DNA from: CAXBYZ01 sp043826085
GTDB taxonomy: Bacteria; Patescibacteriota; Microgenomatia; UBA1400; CG1-02-47-37
Assembly: GCA_043826085.1 (NCBI GenBank)
Contig: JBDRQW010000037.1
Coordinates: 1-5,218, forward strand
Length of the DNA stretch: 5,218 bases
Direction of reading: 5' to 3'
This document shows, in pieces, positions 1 through 5,036 of this stretch; within the stretch, counting starts at the first letter, position 1, and each line of letters begins with the position of its first letter. The position numbers were made by a program, and so were the translations under genes. A model generated the notes under the pieces. That model worked only from the letters and a program-made list of their open reading frames with translations. It was not told the origin of the DNA and made no database searches.

Positions 1-722
1 ACGCTATCTACAATCACTAAACCCAACTTACATCCCGGAGTGGAACTCTTATTTTTATTATTAATTTGGGTTCCACTCCGGGATGAAACCAACTCTCTCA
101 CACTCGCCACCACCACATCCACATCCGTCTCCGCCAAAAACGAAAGATTAACAAGGTCCGTTCTTGAAGGTACTCCTTTAAGGCCGGACCTTTGAGGACT
201 CGAGTTCGTACTCGAACCCGAAGACTTTTTCCCCAACCTATCTATCCTCAACTTAATCTGCTCCGGACTCTCCTCCCCGCATACATATAAAACGCTAAGG
301 TCCGTTCTTGAAGGTACTCCTTTAAGGCCTGCCTGCGCAGGCAGGCCGGACCTTTGAGGACTCGAGTTCGTACTCGGACCCGAAAATTTTAAAGATAACT
401 GCGTTAACAACGTCGACTTTCCTATTCCCGGCTCTCCGGCCAACAAAACCACACTCCCCGGCACCACTCCACCCCCCAAAACCCTATCCAACTCCCCAAT
501 CCCCGTCTTAACCCGAGCCACATTATTCACCTTTACTTGAGACAACTTAACCGGTTGCCTCCCCATACTACTCTTTTTACTCCCAAAACCACCCGAGGTT
601 TTCTTGGCCATCATAGTTTCAACCAAAGTATTCCAATCACCACAACCCTCACACTGCCCTTGCCATTTCAAACCCTCATATCCACATTTTTGACAAATAA
701 ACCGAGTCACTTGCTTAACCAT
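1..722 (-). CDS. radA: DNA repair protein RadA (Sms), N-terminal part, cut by window edge
   Basis: RadA is a RecA-like, DnaB-like ATPase that helps process recombination intermediates. I translated the minus strand from the ATG at 722 and found an unbroken frame of 240 codons to the window edge. Visible are a four-cysteine zinc finger (C10, C13, C24, C27, with KWQGQC between the pairs), the segment TGIGELDRVLGGGVVPGS, Walker A GEPGIGKST (residues 96-104), YVCGEES (146-152) and the start of Walker B, VIVDS (236-240). The KNRFG motif and Lon-like domain lie beyond the edge. In RadA proteins I know, such as E. coli, Walker B comes about 60-70 residues earlier; the excess is three in-frame insertions at about residues 115-142, 169-190 and 213-231, all encoded by palindromic repeats. 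No frameshift or stop is seen, so the gene is probably functional. It starts 12 bases after the abiEi stop. No Shine-Dalgarno is visible. Confidence 0.95.
   Translation of the reverse strand, partial: MVKQVTRFICQKCGYEGLKWQGQCEGCGDWNTLVETMMAKKTSGGFGSKKSSMGRQPVKLSQVKVNNVARVKTGIGELDRVLGGGVVPGSVVLLAGEPGIGKSTLLTQLSLKFSGPSTNSSPQRSGLPAQAGLKGVPSRTDLSVLYVCGEESPEQIKLRIDRLGKKSSGSSTNSSPQRSGLKGVPSRTDLVNLSFLAETDVDVVVASVRELVSSRSGTQINNKNKSSTPGCKLGLVIVDS
31..85. repeat. Inverted repeat with 16-bp perfect arms inside radA
   Basis: The arm CATCCCGGAGTGGAAC (31-46) has its exact reverse complement at 70-85, with a 23-base AT-rich spacer between. It is read in frame as part of radA, adding a serine/asparagine/lysine-rich stretch (about residues 213-231) between a helix ending VRELV and the strand KLGLVIVD that leads to Walker B. 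The GC-rich arms and AT-rich loop differ from ordinary coding sequence here. It looks like a small mobile palindromic element, a type inferred and not named from a database. Confidence 0.8.
153..222. repeat. 70-bp palindromic repeat element, copy A, in frame within radA
   Basis: This copy is identical to the one at 297-384 except for one substitution (A versus G in the ACTCGAACC/ACTCGGACC stretch) and the lack of an 18-base insert. Inside it, AAGGTCCG (153-160) pairs with CGGACCTT (185-192), and GTTCG/CGAAC around TACT forms a second small hairpin. It is read in frame as radA residues about 169-190 (GSSTNSSPQRSG followed by LKGVPSRTDL). Flanking bases of the two copies do not match, which favours separate insertion over a tandem duplication. 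Confidence 0.9.
297..384. repeat. 88-bp palindromic repeat element, copy B, in frame within radA
   Basis: This is the second copy of the element at 153-222, enlarged by 18 bases (six codons, PAQAGL) so the reading frame is kept. It encodes radA residues about 115-142, between the helix after Walker A (LLTQLSLKFS) and the strand VLYVCGEES. The outer AAGGTCCG/CGGACCTT arms are at 297-304 and 347-354. It has the same orientation and reading frame as copy A. Confidence 0.9.
326..347. repeat. 22-bp perfect palindrome nested in copy B, flanked by GGCC duplication
   Basis: The core TGCCTGCGCAGGCA (330-343) is a perfect palindrome with GGCC on both sides (326-329 and 344-347). Copy A at 153-222 has a single GGCC at the same point (182-185), so the insert equals the 14-base core plus one duplicated GGCC. 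This is what a target-site duplication would leave, although arms of a palindrome can mimic one. Confidence 0.85.
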
Positions 723-728
723 AAAACC

Positions 729-737
729 AGTATATCA
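729..737 (-). promoter_or_regulatory. Candidate extended -10 promoter for radA (leaderless)
   Basis: On the minus strand TG-A-TATACT (737 to 729) matches an extended -10 (TGnTATAAT, five of six in the hexamer). Six bases then separate it from the radA ATG, so transcription starting about 7 bases downstream would begin at or beside the start codon. The TGA is also the stop codon of abiEi. No recognisable -35 is present, and radA may instead be read through from the abiE operon. Confidence 0.45.
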
Positions 738-1316
738 CGACTTTCCAATAACCTTTTTAACCAGCATTTGTACTCTTTTTGAAAATTTCTTACTATAAGT
801 TTTAAGTTTTTTTTGATCCAAACCAGACATATCAAGCTCCTCAAAAGACACAAAAGCCTTACCCAAACTACTCAAGTAAAACAAATCCAACAAAGCTTTT
901 TCGGGATATGCCATCGCCATCCCCTTCTCCACTCGATAACCAAAAAACAACTCTTTTTTTATCTGATGATATTTTAGTCTGGTTTCTCCGATCTTAATCT
1001 GTTTGGTTCTTTTAGTCGTCATCAACTGAATTTCTTGAGCCACTTGATTAATCACTCCGGCTTTGACCAAAACCGTTTTTAAAGACAAATATGATGGATA
1101 ATACAAACTTGAGGCTATTTCCTCAGGAACTACTGTTTTTCCAAAAACTCCATAAATCCCTTGACCAATTCTAATCAAAACTCCTTTTTTAACCAATCGA
1201 GACGCCACCGTATACAAACTACTTGGCTTAATCAATAAAACCTTGCCTAAATCATTCAAGCTCCACCAACTTTTATCCACCAATCTTAGTTTTTCAATTA
1301 ATTTTATCTCATTCAT
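735..1316 (-). CDS. AbiEi-family antitoxin / transcriptional regulator (type IV toxin-antitoxin)
   Basis: This 193-residue protein is the likely antitoxin of an AbiE pair. Residues about 1-57 look like a winged helix (SSLYTVASRLVKKGVL, then the wing-like RIGQGIYGVF), the DNA-binding part that in studied AbiEi proteins represses its own promoter. The C-terminal region carries AYPEKALLDLFYL (about 135-147), the hallmark of this family. The basic end (KKFSKRVQMLVKKVIGK) is unremarkable. The ATG overlaps the last 8 bases of the toxin gene and has no Shine-Dalgarno, so translation probably depends on coupling to the toxin ORF. In known type IV systems the antitoxin does not bind the toxin but counters its effect. 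Here it lies downstream of the toxin, the reverse of the classical order. AT-rich codons suggest acquisition by transfer. Confidence 0.85.
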   Translation of the reverse strand: MNEIKLIEKLRLVDKSWWSLNDLGKVLLIKPSSLYTVASRLVKKGVLIRIGQGIYGVFGKTVVPEEIASSLYYPSYLSLKTVLVKAGVINQVAQEIQLMTTKRTKQIKIGETRLKYHQIKKELFFGYRVEKGMAMAYPEKALLDLFYLSSLGKAFVSFEELDMSGLDQKKLKTYSKKFSKRVQMLVKKVIGKS

Positions 1317-1989
1317 ATTGACTTAAAAATTCACTTGACCAATGTTTCCATTTATCTGGTAACAATTGATTAATCTCCCCCTTAAACTTGCTTGAATGGA
1401 TCTTTGGTTTTGGTAAACTCAAACTTAGACCCAACTTTTCAGCCACTAACCAGGCATCAAAATAATCTCTTGGTTGTAGCCGAGATTTTATAGCCATCTT
1501 CTTTTCTTTTAAAATTCTTTCTAAAGAATAAACATAAAATAACGGACTTAACTGGCTAGTTAAAGATCGACACACTTTTAATCCATAATCACCGGTTTTA
1601 TACCTATACTTTTTTTTAGAAATCTCAATCTTGATTGAAAATGCTTGCTTAATCCACTCTGACTTAACCAATAATAAACCAAATAATGTATTTCTCTTAT
1701 TTTTCCAATCCTTTAAGCTAATCTCTTGATTATCTTTAGTCAATTTTACCAACCCTTCTTTAACTTCATTCACCATTAATCGACCTTTCTGATTAAAATC
1801 CAAATCCTGAGAAAATCTGGGTGATTGATAACACAACCTCAAGGCCGTCCCTCCTTTAAAAATTAAATTCCTTCCTGCTTTTGATTGACTTAGATACTCC
1901 AGTGTCACCATCTCCACTTCTTCTCTGATAATTTCCACCGGTGAAATCTGTAGTTCTTGGCTTAATCGTCTTATTTCTACTTGATCCAT
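1309..1989 (-). CDS. AbiEii/AbiGii-family nucleotidyltransferase toxin
   Basis: This 226-residue protein belongs to the DNA polymerase beta-like nucleotidyltransferases used as toxins in AbiE systems. The visible motifs are KGGTALR (residues 45-51) followed by RFSQDLDF (58-65) with the two metal-binding aspartates, then IKIEIS (about 119-124), and SLERILKEKKMAIKSRL leading to PRDYFDAW (about 173-180) with the conserved Arg-Asp and later Asp. The catalytic set appears intact, so an active enzyme is likely. Homologous toxins transfer nucleotides to RNA such as tRNA; the target here is unknown. I chose the ATG at 1989; a TTG at 1995 would add two residues (M-N) in frame. Neither has a Shine-Dalgarno. 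It is the first gene of a two-gene operon with its own consensus promoter and ends overlapping abiEi by 8 bases. Confidence 0.9.
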   Translation of the reverse strand: MDQVEIRRLSQELQISPVEIIREEVEMVTLEYLSQSKAGRNLIFKGGTALRLCYQSPRFSQDLDFNQKGRLMVNEVKEGLVKLTKDNQEISLKDWKNKRNTLFGLLLVKSEWIKQAFSIKIEISKKKYRYKTGDYGLKVCRSLTSQLSPLFYVYSLERILKEKKMAIKSRLQPRDYFDAWLVAEKLGLSLSLPKPKIHSSKFKGEINQLLPDKWKHWSSEFLSQYE

Positions 1990-1995
1990 ATTCAA

Positions 1996-2023
1996 AGATT
2001 ATCAACAATATTGTTTAGAATCT
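1996..2023. promoter_or_regulatory. Candidate AbiEi operator: 28-bp imperfect palindrome
   Basis: The centre AACAATATTGTT (2004-2015) is a perfect 12-bp palindrome, and outer arms AGATT (1996-2000) and AATCT (2019-2023) also match; 12 of 14 base pairs are complementary. It begins at the predicted transcription start and ends next to the toxin start codon, where a repressor would block transcription. AbiEi antitoxins are known to bind inverted repeats in their promoters, so this is the natural candidate site. It could also fold as an mRNA hairpin over the start. Confidence 0.6.
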
Positions 2024-2030
2024 AAGAACT

Positions 2031-2058
2031 ATTATAACACCAACCCCACACTTGTCAA
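2031..2058 (-). promoter_or_regulatory. Consensus sigma-70-type promoter of the abiE operon
   Basis: On the minus strand, TTGACA (2058 to 2053) and TATAAT (2036 to 2031) both match consensus exactly with a 16-bp spacer. The predicted start is near 2024, giving a leader of about 35 bases to the ATG at 1989. The -35 lies 17 bases past the stop codon of the upstream ATPase gene, so the toxin-antitoxin operon has its own promoter. Confidence 0.8.
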
Positions 2059-2075
2059 CAGCACTAACATCTTTG

Positions 2076-3203
2076 TTACCATTTTCCTATTGTCCGGCAA
2101 GCCCACTCTACCGGCAAAACCGTCACTCCATCAACATACATCTTCCGCTTACCTCCGTAAAAAAGAAAAAGCTTGGCTTCCGGATAATCCAAAGAAAATT
2201 TCTTCAAACCGCTAATCATTTTTGACTGAAATTTATCACTACTTTTCACTTCAATTGCCATAATTCCCCGCTTACCATACATCACAAAATCAACCTCTAC
2301 GCCTGTAGCTGTTCGGTAATAATAAAGTTTATAATCCAAATTTAACAAATCATTCATCGCCATTAACTCTTGAAAAACCAAAGTTTCTAAACTAATTCCG
2401 CCAACTTCAAAATCAGTATCATACGGCCCTCTTGGTCTGATTATTTGATATAATCCGGTATCAAAAAAATAAAACTTTGGGTGAGACACCAATCTCCTTT
2501 TAGCTCTTTTGGTAAAAACCGGTAGCAAATAACCAATTAATAAATCTTGAAGAATCTCAAAATAACCCATCACCGTGGTCCTTTCAATTTCTGCCTCGCG
2601 AGCCACACTAGCCATATTTAACATCTGGCCCTGAGAAAAACTGGCAGTTTCTAAAAATCTGGTAAAGGCGGCTAAATTACGAGTCAATCCCTCTTGAAGC
2701 ACTTCCTGCTCTAAATAAGTTTTAATATAGCTGTTTAAATATTTCTGATAATGATCCACTTGAGCCAAGGGCAACATCCCACCTAAAACCGCTTTTGCCA
2801 AGTCAAAATCACCGCCCATTTCATAAGTAGTTAAAGGATACATTCTGTAGGTTAAAGCCCTGCCTGCCAATAAATTGTGTCCACCCCTTCGAAGTTTTCT
2901 GGCACTCGAACCGGTTAATACAAATTTTATTTTCCGAGATTCCATTAAACGATGAACCTCATTTAATAAATCCGGCACTCGTTGAATTTCATCAATTATC
3001 ACAAAATCAGTATAATCGGGTGGCAAATACTGTTCTAATCGCTCTGGTCTAGCCAACAATTCAGTATAGGTTTTTGAATCCAACAAATCAAAAAAAATTG
3101 CATTGGGAAATCTTGCTTTTACCCAAGTAGTCTTACCTGTTCCCCTTGGTCCAAACAAAAAAAAGCTTTTTCCCTTAACCGGCTTTAATAATCTAGGATA
3201 CAT
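2076..3203 (-). CDS. AAA+ ATPase with C-terminal DUF4143 domain
   Basis: This 375-residue protein shows the full layout of the ATPase/DUF4143 family: Walker A GPRGTGKTT (residues 18-26), Walker B FVIIDEIQ (67-74), sensor-like KFVLTGSSARKL (93-104), a central helical and winged-helix-like part with MASVAREAEIERTTVMGYFEIL, and a C-terminal nuclease-like fold with GVEVDFV and AIEVKSS (about 300-321) resembling the D...ExK pattern of PD-(D/E)XK enzymes. Length is normal for the family and all ATPase residues are present. The cellular role of these proteins is not established; they are common in archaea and small bacterial genomes, often near toxin-antitoxin or defence genes. The ATG at 3203 is right because Walker A falls at the usual distance, and the promoter and palindrome abut it. 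It is transcribed separately from the abiE genes downstream. Confidence 0.9.
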   Translation of the reverse strand: MYPRLLKPVKGKSFFLFGPRGTGKTTWVKARFPNAIFFDLLDSKTYTELLARPERLEQYLPPDYTDFVIIDEIQRVPDLLNEVHRLMESRKIKFVLTGSSARKLRRGGHNLLAGRALTYRMYPLTTYEMGGDFDLAKAVLGGMLPLAQVDHYQKYLNSYIKTYLEQEVLQEGLTRNLAAFTRFLETASFSQGQMLNMASVAREAEIERTTVMGYFEILQDLLIGYLLPVFTKRAKRRLVSHPKFYFFDTGLYQIIRPRGPYDTDFEVGGISLETLVFQELMAMNDLLNLDYKLYYYRTATGVEVDFVMYGKRGIMAIEVKSSDKFQSKMISGLKKFSLDYPEAKLFLFYGGKRKMYVDGVTVLPVEWACRTIGKW

Positions 3204-3205
3204 AA

Positions 3206-3230
3206 TCTCATTTTACAATGTAAAATGAGA
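3206..3230. promoter_or_regulatory. Candidate operator: palindrome with 12-bp perfect arms before the ATPase gene
   Basis: TCTCATTTTACA (3206-3217) is followed by one central base and its exact reverse complement (3219-3230). The site ends 2 bases from the ATPase ATG, contains the -10 hexamer and fills most of the spacer, so a bound dimeric repressor would block the polymerase. The regulator is not evident; the winged-helix-like part of the ATPase itself or AbiEi are possibilities only. There is no U-run, so a terminator is unlikely. Confidence 0.7.
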
Positions 3231-3237
3231 AAGTCAA
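3210..3237 (-). promoter_or_regulatory. Promoter of the ATPase gene, predicted leaderless
   Basis: On the minus strand, TTGACT (3237 to 3232) and TAAAAT (3215 to 3210) match the -35 and -10 boxes at five of six each, with a 16-bp spacer, the same spacing as the abiE promoter. Six bases separate the -10 from the ATG at 3203, so the transcript should begin at or within a base or two of the start codon. No Shine-Dalgarno can exist in such a leader. Confidence 0.7.
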
Positions 3238-3259
3238 TCCCTAAATACACCTTCAAGGA

Positions 3260-3694
3260 TCATCCCCCGATTAAATCGGGACAGGCCTGTAGGGTTATCC
3301 CCTCGGGTGTTAAACCGGAATTATGATGTACAATTAAAAGCTCACCATTCTTCTGAATTTTATAAATATAGGTAAATTTTGCATGAGCGATTTTTACTTT
3401 GCTATTCTTCTCTAAAATAAAATCATAATAACCCGAGTACATCACAAACCCTAAGTCTAGTTGCCGAATATCCTTATCAGTTATTTTTTCAGGAAAATTA
3501 GCTGTCACTTTATCATTAGCTAAAAAATGATCAAAATAATCTTTAATAGCTTCGTGGCCAATCCTTGGTTTAGCAGTATCCATCGTCCCTAGTAAAATTC
3601 CATTTTCAGCATATAACCCTACCACCGCCTCAACATCTCTCGCTTCTACTTTATTTATCCACTCTTTCCTGGCAACAAAAACTTTTCCCCTCAT
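3260..3694 (-). CDS. SnoaL/DUF4440-like NTF2-fold protein
   Basis: This 144-residue protein resembles the NTF2-fold group that includes SnoaL, DUF4440 and the CaMKII association domain. Supporting features are the N-terminal helix with WINKVEARDVEAVVGLYAENG, then GTMDTAKPRIGHEAIKDYFDHFL, the strand FVMYSGYYDFIL, and AHAKFTYIYKI leading to LLIVHHNSG near the end. Such proteins form cone-shaped dimers and serve as enzymes or ligand-binding domains; no catalytic role can be assigned here. Relatives usually end soon after the HH(N/S)S motif with a short proline segment. Here the last 12 residues (about 133-144) are read through a palindromic repeat, so this tail is probably an added extension. 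It starts 7 bases after a small ORF whose last codons supply AAGGAG as a ribosome-binding site; a closer GGGAG lies 3 bases from the ATG. Confidence 0.75.
   Translation of the reverse strand: MRGKVFVARKEWINKVEARDVEAVVGLYAENGILLGTMDTAKPRIGHEAIKDYFDHFLANDKVTANFPEKITDKDIRQLDLGFVMYSGYYDFILEKNSKVKIAHAKFTYIYKIQKNGELLIVHHNSGLTPEGITLQACPDLIGG
3266..3290. repeat. Palindromic repeat at the 3' end of the SnoaL-like gene
   Basis: Two palindromes lie side by side: CCCGATT-A-AATCGGG (3266-3280) and the perfect ACAGGCCTGT (3281-3290). They encode the C-terminal residues of the SnoaL-like protein (QACPDLIGG region). Short GC-rich palindromes of this sort are dispersed in many CPR genomes as I recall, though copy number cannot be tested here. 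Without a U-run it is not a convincing terminator. Confidence 0.65.
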
Positions 3695-3701
3695 ACTCTC
3701 C

Positions 3702-3845
3702 CTACTCCTTCATTGACTCAAAATATTCTTGAAGTTCCTTTTCCACCTTTTTCCAATCCCCTTTTTCTTCCCGAATCGCTTTAAAAACCAACTCAAAGTC
3801 AATTAATAAAGTATCATCGTTAACAATCATTCTTTGTTTACTCAT
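3702..3845 (-). CDS. Small hypothetical protein, 47 residues, between rpsA and the SnoaL-like gene
   Basis: An open frame runs from the ATG at 3845 to a TAG at 3702-3704. The product begins MSKQRMIVNDDTLLIDFELV and ends with an acidic, lysine-rich helix-like part containing GDWKKVEKELQEYFESMKE. I do not recognise the family; no membrane segment or signal is present, and the C-terminal half looks amphipathic. Support for reality is context: the ATG is 3 bases after the S1 stop, the stop is 7 bases before the next ATG, the frame fills an otherwise empty gap, and its final codons carry the AAGGAG for the downstream gene. It is probably translated by coupling to S1. Confidence 0.7.
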   Translation of the reverse strand: MSKQRMIVNDDTLLIDFELVFKAIREEKGDWKKVEKELQEYFESMKE

Positions 3846-3848
3846 ACA

Positions 3849-5024
3849 TTATTTATACCCCACCGGCTTTTTCATCAAAGCCAAAGATAAACTCATTCTT
3901 CTTAGTTTAGCATCAACACTCTCCACAAAACAAGTAATCTCTTGTCCTGCTTCAAATTTTTTATCTGCCGGAATCTTACTAATATGAATCAAACCATCAA
4001 CTCCGGGAGCCATATTAACAAAAGCCCCAAAAGCAGCCAGCTTAGTAATTTTACCCTTTACTTTACTACCCTCAGGAAAATCTTTAGCCATCTTTTCCCA
4101 CGGATCATCAAACAAATGCTTAACCGATAAATTTAATCTTTTACTCTTCTCATCAACTCCAATTACCTTAACTTTTATCTTGTCTCCGGCTTTAAAATAA
4201 ACTCCCGGATTATCCACTTTTTCCCAAGAAATCTCGCTAATATGAACCAAGCCTTCAAGAAACATTCCCTCATCTTCTTTACCTTTTTTTCCGGCAATAC
4301 TGGCCCTAACAAACACTCCAAACGGCATAATTCCGGACACTACCCCCTCTAAAATATCACCGGCCTTTACTGTTTTTAACGCCTTAGCTTGATGAACCAA
4401 TGCCTCCTCTTCACTGACTGCTTTTTCCGAAAAAATCAATCTATTTTTCTCCCGATCAACTTCAATCACTTTAACTTCAAAGCTTTGATTCTGTAAATCA
4501 TTTAACTTTCCCAAATACTTTCTGCCAAATTGGCTTGATGGCACAAAGCCTCTAACTCCTTGAATCCTCACAATAATTCCACCTTTATTAACTTCCAAAC
4601 CCTTAACTTTAATCGCCTTCTTAGATTTAAATAATTCTTCAAAAAGCTCCCAACGCTGATTCATCACGGTTTGACGCAAAGACAACAATATTTGGCCTCG
4701 ATCATTTTCCGGTGACCCCACAAAAGCTTCTATCTCATCCCCCACCTTTAAGTTTTCTAATATCTCCATAGCTAACTCAAATTCTTTTTCAAGCACAACC
4801 CCCTCGGTTTTAGCACCAATATCAATCAAGATCATTTTCTTGGTAATATCTGTCACCACCCCTTTAACTTTCTGCCCCCTCTTCAATCCCTTTAATTCAT
4901 ACCCGGTTATTTTTAGTAAATCCTCCATTGTCTTGGGTTCACTCTGCTTCTTAACCACTACCTTTTTAACTGTTTTAACCGGTTTCTTTTTTATTACTTT
5001 CTTAACTGTTTTTTTTGTTGCCAT
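3849..5024 (-). CDS. rpsA: 30S ribosomal protein S1 (four S1 domains)
   Basis: This 391-residue protein binds mRNA on the 30S subunit to help initiation. It begins with a lysine-rich tail (residues 2-27, repeats of KKxVK type) not seen in E. coli S1. Four S1/OB-fold repeats follow at about 50-118, 136-202, 220-303 and 319-384; the last two are the most typical (PFGVFV...GLVHISEIS and AFGAFV...GLIHISKI). Domain 3 carries a charged insertion (about 242-253, GKKGKEDEG) before GLVHIS. The protein is shorter than the six-domain E. coli form, and four-domain S1 is usual in many bacterial groups. The gene starts 27 bases after the 5S rRNA and has no room for a promoter of its own outside the 5S gene. 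An A8 run in codons 3-6 is a possible slippage site. Confidence 0.93.
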   Translation of the reverse strand: MATKKTVKKVIKKKPVKTVKKVVVKKQSEPKTMEDLLKITGYELKGLKRGQKVKGVVTDITKKMILIDIGAKTEGVVLEKEFELAMEILENLKVGDEIEAFVGSPENDRGQILLSLRQTVMNQRWELFEELFKSKKAIKVKGLEVNKGGIIVRIQGVRGFVPSSQFGRKYLGKLNDLQNQSFEVKVIEVDREKNRLIFSEKAVSEEEALVHQAKALKTVKAGDILEGVVSGIMPFGVFVRASIAGKKGKEDEGMFLEGLVHISEISWEKVDNPGVYFKAGDKIKVKVIGVDEKSKRLNLSVKHLFDDPWEKMAKDFPEGSKVKGKITKLAAFGAFVNMAPGVDGLIHISKIPADKKFEAGQEITCFVESVDAKLRRMSLSLALMKKPVGYK

Positions 5025-5036
5025 AAATTCATAATT

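Noticed and set aside
153..384. Two repeats with a spacer, as in a CRISPR array
   Set aside because: There are only two copies, of 70-88 bases with internal inverted repeats, all inside an open radA frame and with no cas genes nearby.
1..722. radA as a pseudogene broken by repeats
   Set aside because: Codon-by-codon translation shows no stop or frameshift, insert lengths are multiples of three, and zinc-finger, Walker A and Walker B residues are intact in the visible part.
537..782. An 81-codon plus-strand open frame
   Set aside because: It lies opposite radA and the end of abiEi, has a low-complexity threonine/proline-rich product, and crosses a gene boundary; it is a shadow of the purine-rich coding strand.
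1309..1995. TTG at 1995 as the toxin start
   Set aside because: An ATG two codons downstream is in frame, neither start has a Shine-Dalgarno, and ATG is the commoner choice; the TTG cannot be excluded.
3206..3230. The 25-bp palindrome as an intrinsic terminator of the SnoaL-like gene
   Set aside because: The stem is AT-rich, lacks a U-run after it, and overlaps a good promoter that abuts an ATG, so an operator fits better.
3942..4130. A 62-codon plus-strand open frame
   Set aside because: It is fully antisense to S1 domains 3-4, with no family resemblance and no ribosome-binding site seen.
4840..5034. A 64-codon plus-strand frame with a hydrophobic, membrane-like product
   Set aside because: It is the antisense of the lysine-rich S1 N-terminus; AAA/AAG codons read backwards give Phe/Leu, which mimics a membrane protein.
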